NCBI RefSeq assembly: GCF_003255815.1 | Contig: NC_037682.1 | Coordinates: 46,542,986-46,606,985, forward strand | Source of the DNA: Theropithecus gelada | Taxonomy: Eukaryota > Chordata > Mammalia > Primates > Cercopithecidae | Length of the DNA: 64,000 nucleotides | Direction: 5' to 3' | In this document: positions 1 through 10,796 of the stretch, piece after piece | How the letters are laid out: every line of letters starts with the position of its first letter | Position numbering within the stretch: position 1 is the first letter of the stretch | Notes under the pieces: model-generated | Seen by the model: the letters and a program-made list of their open reading frames with translations, nothing else | What the model was told of the DNA's origin: nothing | Database searches by the model: none | Program-made: the position numbers and the translations under genes

Positions 1-197
1 CGGGTATTGTCCAAGGTTTCTCCCCATGTGATAGTCTGAAATATAGCCTGGTGGGATGAGAAAGACCTGACCTCCCCCAGTCCGACATCCATAAAGGGTC
101 TGTGCTGAGGTGGATTAGTAAAAGAGGAAAGCCTCTTGCAGTTGAGATAGAGGAAGGCCACTATCTCCTGCCTGCCCCTGGGAACGGAACGTCTCGG

Positions 198-204
198 TAT
201 AAAA
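198..204 (+). promoter_or_regulatory. TATA box of the LTR5-type LTR
   Basis: The motif tataaaa sits in the U3/R part of the LTR, about 290 bases before the AATAAA signal, as expected for HML-2 LTRs. Whether it is active cannot be told from sequence. Confidence 0.6.
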
Positions 205-490
205 CCCAGTTGTACATTTGTTCAATTCTGAGATAGGAGAAAAACTGCCCTATGGCGGGAGGTGAGACATGTTGGCAGCAATGCTGCTTTGCTATTCTTT
301 ACTCCACTGAGATGTTTGGGCTGAGAGAAACATAAATCTGGCCTGCATGCACATCCAGGCATAGTACCTCCCCTTGAACTTAATTGTGACATAGATTGTT
401 TTGCTCACGTGTTTTCTTGCTGACCTTCTCCCTATTAACACCCTGCTCTCCTACCGCATTCCTCTTGCTGAGATAATGAAAATAATAATC

Positions 491-496
491 AATAAA
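491..496 (+). terminator. Polyadenylation signal of the LTR5-type LTR
   Basis: AATAAA lies in the R region in the LTR's own orientation. If the element is a 3' LTR, this would end the proviral transcript. Confidence 0.6.
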
Positions 497-1634
497 AACT
501 GAGGGAACCCAGAGACCGGTGCCTGTGCAGGTCCTTGGTATCCTGAGTACCGTTCTCCTGGGCCCACTGTTGTTTCTCTATACTTTGTCTCTGTGTCTTA
601 TTTCTTTTCTCAGTCTCTCATCCCACCTGATGAGATGGACCCACAGGCGTGGAGGGGCAGGCCACCCCTTCAAATGAAATGTAATTTTAAAAAGAGAAAA
701 CATATTCCTTTTGGTTAGAATGTAAGTTTGGCTGCTCTAAAAGAGATACAAAGTACGAATATCTTCAACAAGAAAGTACAGTTGTCACTCCATGTCAGCA
801 GGTTCTGAATCCACAGATTCAACAAACCACAGGTATAACATATTCCAAAAAAAGGAGGACAGGAGTAGCTGTATAGGTACTGAGCAGGTACAGACTTTTC
901 TTGTCATTATTTCCTAAACAATATCATATAACAATTATTTACATAGCACTTACATTTTAATAGGTATTATAAGTGGTCTAGAAATAATTTAAAGTATAAA
1001 GGAGAAAGTTCATAGGTTATATTCAAATACTACATCATTTTCTATAAGGAAATTGAACATGGGCAGATTTTGGTGTGTGCAGGGGTTCTAGAACCAATCC
1101 CCTGTGGAAACCCAGGAGTGACTATATTTAAGACCTGAGCTGGAGGCTCCAAGGCGTCATACATTAGGACTCCAAAAATTGCTGCTCCCTAATGTCTAGA
1201 GAGTTGCTCTCATTCTTGTGGTCCTACTGCCTGCCAACCGGCTCAGCATTCCAGCCTGATGGAGAAGGAAGAGGGGAAGGGAAGGTTGTGCTCCTCCTAT
1301 TGATCCCATGAGCCAGGACTTGCTTACATCACATCTGCTCACTTCCCATTGACCAGAACCTGGTCATATGATGTCATCCAGCATCAAGGAAAACTGGGAT
1401 GTGGGTCCTTGTGCTGCTTTTAAATGCTCATAATTGTTGTGTGATTGAAAAGGAAAATGGATATTGGGGCAATGCAGTAGACTCTAAAGCTCCTGACTGT
1501 CTCAGATTCTGTGCTCACGTCAAGATTTTTCAGGAGCTCTTCGAAAATAATGATTGATGAAGCAGAGAACAGTAGAGAAGTCTCATGCAGGGCTCCAAGG
1601 ACCAGGGGCTTATACTGGATCTACTCTTCATGGT

Positions 1635-1720
1635 GTGATCTCAGGAAGATCCTTGGATTCTTTAAGCCTCAGCTGCTTATGTCATATGAGGATATTACAA
1701 TAGATGGTCTTTGAGGAACA
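1635..1720 (+). mobile_element. MIR fragment
   Basis: Matches the MIR core and 3' half (tgtgatctcaggaagat..., cctcagctg..., gaggatatta). A diverged copy of the same MIR lies at 8905-9010 in the second duplicated block. Confidence 0.6.
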
Positions 1721-2289
1721 CATGCTAAATATTGGCAATATTATAGTGAACCAGAACAGGCATAGCTTAGTTTTTATGGAGCTTCAGGTTTCATGAGGAA
1801 GGCAAATATATCATGTCCTAAAAATGGATGGACAAACTCTTAACCTTCAGTATCCTCAATGTGGTTAACAGAGGTTCTAGTTTTCCATTAATTTCCTTTT
1901 CAGGACAACGAAGGCTGTGGCAGCTTTTCTCTCTAAGAGAGCTCAGGATGGATTCATCCACTCCTGATGCTCCTCTGTAATCCCAGGGGAGGGTGTGTCT
2001 TCTTTCCACCTGGAGGCTTCCAGCCCCTGTGCATCCTTGTCTTTCCAGAGAAAAGGCAGCCTTTGTGATGCAGAAAGGAGCTCCTCCATTTGTTCCTAAC
2101 TGGATTTCATTCACCTCTATTTGGTTCCCTGTTTGATTTGTTTCTCATTCTCTATCTGGAGTTTGTTTAGGTTAGCTTTTTTTTTCCAACCCAAAATTTT
2201 GACTGCCAACTTGGGTTAAATTTGAGAGTCACTCCTCTGCCTTCCCCCTCTATCATGTATAATCGACATACAGTGGTGCTGGGTCCAAA

Positions 2290-2480
2290 GGGTGGGTGAA
2301 AAGGATGGACCTTGAGGCACCTCTGCTGGGTCCAAATCCACACTATATAAGGCCAGGGACAAATAACTCACTCTTTTTGTGTTCTAAGTGCATTCTCTGC
2401 CATACAGGAGTAATACTAACTCTTATCTCCTAGGCTCTTGAGAGCATTAAGACAATCCCTAATAAACCCTCAATCAGCTG
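2290..2480 (+). mobile_element. MIR fragment
   Basis: MIR-like order: 'tgctgggtccaaatcc', then 'aaataactcactct', then 'gagtaatactaactcttatct', then 'gagagcattaag'. The paralogous MIR is at about 9590-9780. Confidence 0.6.
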
Positions 2481-3044
2481 CTGTTTTTCAGCCAGATATG
2501 AGCTAGTCCTGTTTCACCAGTTGAAATCTACATGAACATCTCTCTTTGCATTCCAAGCGCTGAACTCCTATTTCCCCTCATGGACTCCTCTCACACAAAT
2601 GTTTGCACCAACAGAGAAACTCTACCAAAGATCCCCTACGAGACAGAATCAAGTAGTTTTGCACTGTGTACATCCAGCAGAACAGTTAAGAGTCCTCCAA
2701 AGATATTGCCACATTTCAATTACCTCTTTCAGCGGCACTCAGACCTCACCCGCACTTACTCTTTCCTCTTCCGTATTGCTGAGCAGTTCAGCTCAGACCA
2801 CACCCTGCCCCAACACTGTGTACAAAAGAGATTCTAGGTGCTCAGCAAAGCCACACCAAGTCATCATTTCAAAGGCACATCGGTGGTCAACTTCGGGTAT
2901 TTGGGCACATATCAATAATGCCTTTTAACACAGACAGAACAAATAAAATTCTGATGAATGAAATTTTTACATCTCATTATATGTGTGTGTTCTAATGCCT
3001 TTGTGTTTTTATTTTCCTTTTAATCCAAAGCTATCACTACCATT

Positions 3045-3145
3045 AGGCTCTTCATTCATGCATTTATTCACTGAATGAATATTTACACAAAACACAGTGT
3101 GCTTCGCATGGAGCTAGGCACTGGGGATATAACAGTGCTCCTCTC
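3045..3145 (+). mobile_element. L2/MIR-class ancient repeat fragment
   Basis: Contains 'attcatgcatttattcactg', 'aatatttac', 'gagctaggcactggggatat' and 'aacagtgctc', the familiar pattern of an old L2/MIR 3' end. The subfamily is not resolved. Confidence 0.55.
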
Positions 3146-3427
3146 TGTAATGATAGACACACACTGAGCCACTTCTAGCTCACCAGGCCCCGTCATCATC
3201 ACACTTGTCCTAGCAAAATGTCACATTTTCCTCATGTCAATAATGCCTGGCCTTCATTTTCATCCATGATGACCACTTTTATCATGAGGGTGTCCACCTC
3301 TTTACCCAAACTCCTGCACCTGAGAGAAAATTTCTGACCAAGATGGAGTAATGCTTGGATCCACAGCCCTGGCCAGTTGAGTGGGGATGTTTTGATCATA
3401 ATGTTTTTCCCATGTCAGTAGAAAAAT

Positions 3428-3580
3428 TGTATTGCAATAGAGAGAGCCCAGGCTTTAGAGTCAGATTTGGATTTGAAACTGGAGTTGAGCACTCCTCACC
3501 TTTTGACAGGTGGCTTATTCTCTGCAAGCCTCTGTTTCTCTCCTGTGTAAAATGGGGACAATAATTCTCACATAATAGAA
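3428..3580 (+). mobile_element. MIR fragment
   Basis: Shows the MIR body: 'ggctttagagtcagatttgg', then 'cctctgtttctctcctgtgt', then 'aaaatggggacaataattct'. It lies just upstream of the MRGPRX-like pseudogene and predates it. Confidence 0.75.
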
Positions 3581-3661
3581 TGTATGTGAAATCAGAGATC
3601 ATACAGCTGCTGATCACATCTTGTTTGTGTTCCCAAGGGCACAAGCCTAGGGGTTCTGTGC

Positions 3662-4630
3662 ATGGATCCAACCATCCCAGCCTTGGGTACAGAACTGACA
3701 TCAGTCGATAGGACTGAGGAGGCCCATCTTCAACATTGTGGCATGGAGATCATGATCCTCATGTTGCTGCTCCTCATCATTGACCTGGTCAGGCTGGCAG
3801 GAAATGCAGTCATGCTCTGGTTCCTGCATGCACAGGAACACCTTCTCCCTCTACATCCTCAACCTGGCTGGGGCCAACTTCCTCTGCCTCCTCTCCCAGA
3901 TTTTAGAAACCGTGAATTTCTACAGTGACTTCTTCCTTTCCTTCTCCACCTATTTCACCACTGTGATGACCTTTGCCTACTTTATAGGCCTGAGCATGCT
4001 GACTGCTATCGGCACCGAGTGCTGCCTGTCCGTCCTGTGGCCCATCTGGTACCGCTGCCGCCGCCCCACATGCCTGTCAGCAGTCGTTGTGTCCTGTTCT
4101 GGGCCCTGCCCCTGCTGCGGAGGATCCTGGAGTGTATGTTCTGTGGCTTCCTGCTTAGTGGTGCTGATTCTGTTTGGTGTCAAACATCTGATTTCATCAC
4201 AGTCATGAGGCTGATTTTTTTATTTGTGGTTCTCTGTGGGTCCAGCCTGGTCCTGCTGGTCAGGATCCTTTGTGGATCCTAGAAGATGCCCCTGACCAGG
4301 CTGTACGTGACCATCCTGCTCACAGTGTTGATCTTCTTCCTCTGCGGTCTGCCCTTCAGCATTCAGTTTTTCCTATTTTTCTGGATCCACATGGATTTGG
4401 GAGTCTTATATTGTCATGTTCGTCTAGTTTCCATTTTCCTGTCCGCTGTTAACAACAGTGGCAACCCCATCATTTACTTATTCATGGGCTCCTTTAGGCA
4501 GTGTCAAAACAGGAAGACTCTCTAGCTGGTTCACCAGAGGGTTCTGCAGGACACACCTGAGATGGATGAAGGTGGAGGGCGGCTTCCTGAGGAAACCCTG
4601 GAGCTGTCGGGAAGCAGACTGGGGCAGTGA
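3662..4630 (+). pseudogene. MRGPRX-like GPCR pseudogene A, nearly full length
   Basis: A copy of the single coding exon of a Mas-related GPCR. It starts with ATG at 3662 (MDPTIPALGTEL, like human MRGPRX proteins) and runs through seven recognisable membrane segments to a TGA at 4628-4630 (tail ...GSRLGQ). Intact blocks include FSLYILNLAGANFLCLLS (TM2), CCLSVLWPIWYRC (end of TM3 and loop 2), SGADSVWCQTSDFITV (loop 2 and TM5), LTRLYVTILLTVLIFFLCGL (TM6) and NNSGNPIIYLFMGSFRQ (TM7). It cannot encode a receptor. The frame shifts after TM1 (about 3825) and again after loop 2 (about 4080), and in-frame TAG stops lie at 4280-4282 and after ...NRKTL near 4525. The copy keeps an upstream segment resembling the splice-acceptor side of MRGPRX genes (about 3630-3660). 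Family members are sensory-neuron or mast-cell receptors; which human gene is the nearest parent is not determinable here. Confidence 0.92.
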
Positions 4631-5590
4631 GGAAGAGCCTCTGCCCTGTCAGTCAGACGGGACTTTGAGAGCAACACTGCCCTGCCACCCTGACAATTAT
4701 ATGCATTTTTCTCATCTTTGTGCCTCAGAAATGCCTCAATGATTCCCCCAATATCTTCAAATAGTTTTATTTTTAATCTCACATTTCTAGTTTTACTAAA
4801 ATAAAGCATTAATTTGAAAGTACACTGTTTAGATCTTTCTTCATATTTCTAACAAATTTCCCGTTAACTTCCATTAAATTTTTCTTACTGAAAACTTTTA
4901 CTTTCAATTTTTATTGAAATGGAAAGAATTCCTGTCCAGAACTGGAAAGCCCTGTTTTATAACTATTTCCTACCTGACAGTATCGAAGGGAAGATTCCTT
5001 ATCTTTCTCTCAGACTACGTTCACCTAAAAATCATGTTTCCTTCTATGATTAGGGGTATTGCTGCAGGAAGGAAGCTCATTCTGGATAAGTGAGTTCTGC
5101 TGCCTCTAAATTTCACTGAATTCTCAGATATAGGGGAAAACAATGTCCTTAGAGACAGATTCTCTGCATTCATAGAAACAGTCTAGGAAATAGGTTTTAT
5201 GTAAAGTCCTCTGCTGTCATTTGTCCGTGGCATGGTGACATGTTGGCCTTAGTTTCAAGTAAAGATAACCATGGTCCCTTCCCCTTGAGAACTAGTAAGT
5301 ACTTACTTAGCTCTTCATGGACAAAGGGACGAGTATAGAGTCTATAAATATGACACGAATTCTAATTTGGCCATCTGCAACCTCAGTATTGGTTTCAATG
5401 TAGAAATTGTCTTAAAACCATTTATCATTTGCTGACAGATTCCTTCAATTGTACAGGAATTCTGAATACTTCTCATTTTTGTACAAGTTGTTCTGGCTGT
5501 AACTTTCAGTTAGTTTCATGGCCAGTCACCATAAGAAGCAAGATTGAAGGTATCTGACCTTTCGTGATAATGTCAATTACAGTATCTTGA
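4631..5590. other. Non-coding flank of pseudogene A, no recognised repeat
   Basis: About 950 bases of AT-rich sequence. An AATAAA signal lies near 4800 and could be the relic polyadenylation signal of the MRGPRX-like copy. No repeat, gene or RNA is recognised. Confidence 0.5.
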
Positions 5591-5594
5591 TAAT

Positions 5595-5935
5595 AGCTTA
5601 TCATTGCAACATAATTCTGATACATGCTGCAATATAGATGAACCTTGAGAACATTGTGCTAAGCAAAATAAGCCAGACACAAAAGAACAATATTGTAAGT
5701 TCAAAGTTTTCTGGTATCCAATCTAGGAAAATTGATGAACACAGAAAATAGACTAGGAGAAACCTGATGGTGAGGGATGGGGAGAGTATGAAATCATTAT
5801 TTAACGAGCACAAAAATTTTTGTTTGGTGACAGTTACATCTCATTGGCAATGTACTTAAAGCTACTGAGATGTATACTAAAAATCGTTAAAGTAGTAAAA
5901 TATATGTTATGTAAACTTTACCACAATTAAAACCA
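5595..5935 (+). mobile_element. Ancient L1M 3' end, sense
   Basis: Recognisable old-L1 3'UTR text: 'atagatgaaccttgagaaca', 'ttgtgctaagcaaaataagc', 'tgatggtgagggatggggag', and the end 'ctgagatgtatactaaaaat'. It is 5'-truncated and non-coding. The class is an old L1M or HAL1 type; the subfamily is uncertain. Confidence 0.75.
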
Positions 5936-6794
5936 TTTCATTATGAAAACTTAGGACCAGTACAAACTTCAGGACTCTTCTCTGCCAGTGGTTACTCCTT
6001 CCACAGGTAACTCAAGCAGACAGAAGAGCCACCAAGAGAAGATGGGACATCACAGTGGGCTCTGTGCTGCTCACAGCAGTGAGGATGCCCCTCAGATTGA
6101 CCCTCACAGAAGGGAGGTAACAAATGTAATTTGAGTACTCGGGACACAGTATAAAGTGGCTATGAAAGTGGTAAAGAAACCTATTGTTTTCCATTTTTCC
6201 CCCCCAAAAAAAATGCATTGATGGCTTTTATAATACTGTTCATCATATAGAACGCGGGCCTTCTGAATCCAGATTGATTGCTCTTCCAGGCCCAGCTCTT
6301 TGCTGATTCTGTATCTTATGTATTCACACTTGATTTACAAATACCATAGTAGGACTTGGCTGTATGTGAGGGTTCCTACAGTTCAGAGGAAGCAGGAAGA
6401 CAGTGCTTGCAGCCAATGCTCCAGGCATGGGATTTAGATGTGATGTCATCGGTTCGGAGTGGGGGTTACTAGGAGAGTCTACCCTGAGAGTTCGTGGTAT
6501 CATCAATTGTACAGCTTCAGCTAACAATTTTGTCCATAATGAGGAGCCCTGGAGAGAAATTTCACCTGAAAATTGAAACAAAGACTGTTGGCCCTCTCTG
6601 GTCAACTGGTTATTTTGATTTCAGTAATATTCCTTTTTCTTTTGACTGTAAGAATACTTTAAGCTCACATAAAATATCATATTATCTTTAACCTATATGC
6701 CAAGTTTACAAACTTCTTTCCAGCATACCCCATGTTCTCATTCTCAGTGACTGCAGTATCCATGGAGGTAGTCCATACAGTGAATTGACCTTTC
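5936..6794. other. Unassigned non-coding stretch
   Basis: No gene, RNA or repeat is recognised. A short A/C homopolymer run lies at about 6199-6211. Short ORFs on both strands show no family resemblance. Confidence 0.5.
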
Positions 6795-7685
6795 AGTTGT
6801 TTTTTTTAACTTTTCATTCTCAACGAATTGTAGACTAACAAGAAGTTACCAAAAAAATGGAAACTTCCTGTATACCCATCAACCAAGCTACAGCAATAAA
6901 GACATGTTACATAAATGTATTATCAAAACAATGAAATTAATATCAGTACAATACAGTTATCCACAATACAAATCTTATCCGATTTCACTAGTATTTACAT
7001 GTACTAATCTTTTAGGAGTGAGATACACCTTTGTGTATAATTCTATAACATTTTGTCACATGCATAGGTTCTTGTGTAGGTTCATGTAACAAAACAAATT
7101 CATAAAACTATTATATAACCATCTTCACATTGAAGATACGAAAGCGTATCTTCACCACAAAAGAACTGCCTTGGGCTGCCCCTACTGTCATATCCATTTC
7201 ATATCCCTTCCCAAATCCCTCTAATCACTCATCTATTCCATGTCTTTAATTTTGTCATTTAAAGTGTGTAATATAAATGGAATCATACACTATCTACTGT
7301 TTTGAGTTTCACTTTTTTTTCTCAGCATAATGTCCTCAAGACCCACCCAAGTTGTTGCAGTTATCAATAGTTTGTTGTTGATTTTTTAAAGTACTGAGTA
7401 GTCTTCCATTGCTGGCTGCGCTATGTTGTGTTTCACTGTTCAAAAGTGGAATGACGTTGTGTTTTTTTCTAATGTGGCATTTATCAGTAAAGCAACTATA
7501 AACATATGTGTAGAGATTTTTAAGTGAACATAGATTTCCAGTCTCTAGGATAAATTCCATGGTTGGAATCCTGGGGTATATGTTAAGCCTATGTTTAACT
7601 AGTTTTCTTAAAAATGCAGAAGAGTTTTCCAGAGTAGCTCTACCATTTTACTTTCTCACTAGCAGTGTCTGAAAAATCCAAGTCT
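6795..7685 (-). mobile_element. Ancient L1M 3' region, antisense
   Basis: Read on the minus strand this is the 3' part of an old L1. On the plus strand it shows 'tatccatttcatatcccttc', 'tctttaattttgtcattt', 'aatggaatcatacac', 'ctcagcataatgtcc', 'gttgttgcagttatcaatag', and 'tttccagagtagctctacca'. It is degenerate and carries no usable reading frame. It lies between the two duplicated MRGPR blocks. Confidence 0.8.
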
Positions 7686-7975
7686 CAACTCAATCAGAAA
7701 CCAGGAGGTAAAGAATTCCGCTGATGAAGTACATAGAAGCTACCCTCCTGGAATGCCAACCAGGGTAGAAAAGGATGGAAAGGCATTCCTCAAGGCAAAT
7801 GAGACTACCCCTCCCACCTTCTTATATCCTTCTATTTCCTGAGTTTTTCTCCATCTAAATGACATTGAATCATGTCTCATCTAAGCTCTATCATGTTAAT
7901 TTTTTTCTGTTTGCATCTTCTTTCTCTAGTGTCAATTTTATAGACAAAGACCCACATTCATAAAAAATGACTAAA

Positions 7976-10105
7976 TTGTAAGTAATTTTAAAAATGGAAA
8001 ACATGTTTCTTTTGGTTAGAGTAGCTTACTTGTTCTAATACAGACCCAAAATAAAAATATCTTAAACAAGAAAGCATAGCGGCTTCTCCTTATCCATGGG
8101 TTCCACATTCAGGATTCACCAAATTGCAAATCATATGTTCAGAAAAGGAAGAGAAAAAAAATGATGACTGCATCCATACTGAACAGGTACAGAATTTTTT
8201 CCTTTCCCTATTCTCTAAAAAATACAGTATAGCAGACACTTACATGGCATTTATATTGTATTAGGTATTGTAAGAACACTAGAAATTATTTAAAGTATAC
8301 AGGAGAATGTGGGTAGGTTATATAAAAATATCACACCATTTTATGTCAAGAAATTGAGCACCTGCATATTTTAGTGTGCACAACGGTACCAGAATCAATC
8401 CCCTGTGGATATACAGGATTGTATTTTAAACTTCAGCTGGAGGCTCCAAGGCATCATACATTAAGACTCCAAAAACTACTGCTCCCCAATCCCTAGAGAG
8501 TTGCCCTCATCCCAGTGTGGTCCCAGGCACATCAACATTCCAACCTGATGAAAAAGGAAGAAAAGAAGGAGAGGCTATGCTCCTTCTATTGATCCCATGG
8601 GCCAGGACTTGCTTACATCACTTCCTCTCATCTCGCGTCAGGCAGCATGTAGTCACATGGTGTCATCGAGCACCAAGGAAAACTGGGATGTGGGTACCTC
8701 TGCTGCTTTTAAACTCTCAGAATTGAATGTGACAGAAGAGGAGAAGGGAGATTGCTGCGATCTAGCAGTCCCTACAGCCCCTGATTGTTTCTCAGATCTG
8801 TGCTTACATCAAGAATTTTTTTAAGAGTTCCCCAGAAATACTGAATGATGGGCAGAGAAGAGAGCGGAAGCCTCAGACAGGTTCCAGGATATCAAAAGTT
8901 GATACAGGCCTGGTTTTCATGATGTGATTTCAGAAAAATAATTTTGACTCTTTGTGTCTCAGCTTTTTCTTACATTAAATGAGGATATTACAGTAGATGG
9001 TCTTTAAGGAATACAGGCTAAATGTTGTCAATGTTACAGTGAACAAAAACAGGCATGGCTTAGTCTTTATGGAGCTTCAGGTTCCATAAGGAAGACAAAT
9101 ATTTCAAGAGTTATATAGGGTATATCAAATGTATACCCTAAATATAGATTGTAAAGTGCCTTGAGTGGAGATCACAGAGGTACTGGTTTTCCTCCCATTT
9201 TCTTTTCTGGGCAACCAAGGCTGTGCAAGCTTGTCTAAGAGAGTTCATGATGGATGCATTCAGTCTTTGATCCCTCTCTCCACCTCCACAGAAGGAAGAG
9301 CCCTCTGTACACTTGGAGGCCTCCTGCACCTGTGAGTTCTCTAGATTCCAGAGCAATGGCTGCCTTTCAGGCAGAAAGGGGCTCTTAGATTCTGCTATCT
9401 GTTCCTAATTGACTTTGACCCAATTCTCTTTTGTTCCTTATTTAATTGGCTTCTTTTCTTTGTTCCTGGAATTTGCTCATGCTTTTTTTTCATGCACAAT
9501 TTTGACTGCCATTTTGGATTTAACTGGGAATTACTTTGCTACCCACTCCAATTCATGTGTAAGTGATACACAGTGGTGCTGGGTCCAAAGGGCTGGTCAA
9601 AAACATGGACCCTGAGGCAGCCTTGCTGGGTTCAAATCCATACTATGTAAGAATAGGAACAAATAACTCATCTGTTTTGTACTCCAATTCCATTCTCTCC
9701 AAAATGAGACCACCACTGATTCTTACCTCACAGGACTCTGAAAGGATTAAAAAATACAGTACCCAGTAAAATCTCAACCTGCTGCTGTTATTCACCCCAT
9801 TGGGAGTTATACCCTTTCTCTAGTGGAAATCTGTAGGAGAAACTCTCTCTACATTCCAATTCCTGCACTTTTTCAACTTCCCCTTATAGACTCCTCTCAC
9901 AGAAAAGCTTTCATCAGCAAAGAAAACTCTGCTCAAGATCTCCTGAGAGAAGGAATGGAGTAGGTTTATATTATACACACCACAGCACATCACTTAGTAG
10001 TCCTCCATAGATTCTCATAATTCAAATACCTCTTTTCAGTGGCACCCAGATCTCATCTTCATCCTCTTCCTCCTCTATTTTGCTGTGCTGTCATATTACA
10101 GGTTC
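7976..10105 (+). repeat. Second copy of the duplicated MRGPR-flanking block
   Basis: Paralogue of 673-2790 in the same orientation, with many substitutions and small indels, including the MIR pieces (about 8905-9010 and 9590-9780). After about 10105 the alignment jumps. The stretch matching 2790-3925 of the first copy, which holds the gene start, TM1 and TM2, is missing here, and homology resumes inside the receptor exon. Confidence 0.75.
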
Positions 10106-10114
10106 CCTGGTAAA

Positions 10115-10335
10115 ATTCTTCAACTCTTTCCTTTCCAATTCCATTTTCATTTCCACTGTAAGGATCTTTTCCTGCATCACAGGCCTATATGCTCAGAGCC
10201 ATTAGCACCAAGTGCTGCCTGTCCGTCCTGTGGCCCACCATCTGGTATTACTGCAGCCAAGCAGGATGCCCGTCAATGATCATGTGAGCCCTTCTCTGGG
10301 CCCTATCCCTGTTGCTGAAACTCCTGGAGGGTTAT
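10115..10335 (+). pseudogene. MRGPRX-like GPCR pseudogene B, fragment
   Basis: About 220 bases of MRGPRX-like exon covering the end of TM3, intracellular loop 2 and TM4. The clear reading frame gives ISTKCCLSVLWP, then IWYYCSQAGCPS, a TGA stop, then ALLWALSLLLKLLEG. Nucleotides 10115-10240 align with pseudogene A at about 3930-4055. The start, TM1 and TM2 are missing on the left, an apparent deletion of about 1.1 kb relative to copy A. TM5-TM7 are missing on the right, where the exon stops abruptly in antisense L1 ORF2 sequence at about 10336. It is a dead remnant. Confidence 0.85.
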
Positions 10336-10544
10336 ACAAGTGCAGGTGTCCTTTTGGTAGAAAGATTTATTTTCTTTTGGATATATACCCAGTAGTAAGA
10401 TTACTGGATCAAACAATAGTTCTAAGTTCTTCTTTGAGAAATCTCCAAACTGCTTTCCATCATGGCTGAACTAATTTACATTTCCTCCAACAATGTATAA
10501 GCATTTTCTCTTCTCTGCAGCCTCACCAGCATCTGTTGATTTTT

Positions 10545-10796
10545 GCTGGCATACAGTGGCACGATCTCGGCTCACTGCAACCTCTGCCTCCCAGGTTCAA
10601 GCGATTCTCTACCTCAGCTTCCTGAGTAGCTAGGATTACAGGCACCCACCACCACGCCTGGCTAATTTTTGTATTTTTAGTACAGACAGAGTTTCACCAT
10701 CTTGGCCAGGCTGGTCTTGAACTCCTGACCTCATAATCCACCCACCTCAGCCTCCCAAAGTGCTGGGATTACAGGCATGAGTCACCGCGCCTGGTC
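10545..10796 (-). mobile_element. Alu, antisense, tail-less
   Basis: Clear reverse-complement Alu ('cacgatctcggctcactgca' to 'gtcaccgcgcctggtc') sitting inside L1 number 1 ORF2. It lacks the poly(T) and about 40 bases of the Alu 3' end that should precede it on the plus strand. L1 sequence resumes directly after it (tttcttgactttttaa). Confidence 0.9.

Larger units (their letters stand above)
1..672 (+). mobile_element. HERV-K(HML-2) LTR5-type LTR, 5' part outside window
   Basis: I recognise this as an LTR5-family LTR, the HML-2 group of HERV-K. A TATA box (tataaaa, 198-204) precedes an AATAAA polyadenylation signal (491-496), then the T-rich U5 and the terminal ...ccccttca ending at 672. The left end lies outside the window. 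No lysine primer-binding site follows 672; the sequence runs straight into the old duplicated MRGPR-flanking block. It is therefore a solo LTR or the 3' LTR of a provirus lying to the left, not a 5' LTR. The target-site copy would begin about 673 (aatgaa), but its partner is not visible. The subtype (5A, 5B or Hs) is not settled from this part alone. Confidence 0.88.
673..2790 (+). repeat. First copy of a duplicated MRGPR-flanking block
   Basis: This stretch has no gene. It aligns by eye, in order and in the same orientation, with about 7976-10105 at roughly 80-85 percent identity. Anchor pairs: the 'gctggaggctccaaggc' segment (about 1139 and 8436), the 'attgatcccatg' segment (about 1299 and 8590), and the 'gtggtgctgggtccaaag' segment (about 2273 and 9573). 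It contains MIR-derived pieces near 1635-1720 and 2290-2480. The pair looks like an old tandem duplication of the region upstream of an MRGPRX-type gene. Confidence 0.75.

Noticed and set aside
1818..2114. Minus-strand 98-codon ORF upstream of pseudogene A
   Set aside because: The paralogous sequence at about 9110-9400 does not conserve the frame, and no domain is visible.
3662..4630. A functional MRGPRX receptor gene
   Set aside because: Two frameshifts and at least two internal stops (4280-4282 and about 4525) interrupt the exon. No single frame spans more than about 140 codons.
9563..9769. Short ORF in the second duplicated block
   Set aside because: It falls in MIR-derived text; the paralogous block at 2270-2480 does not keep the frame.
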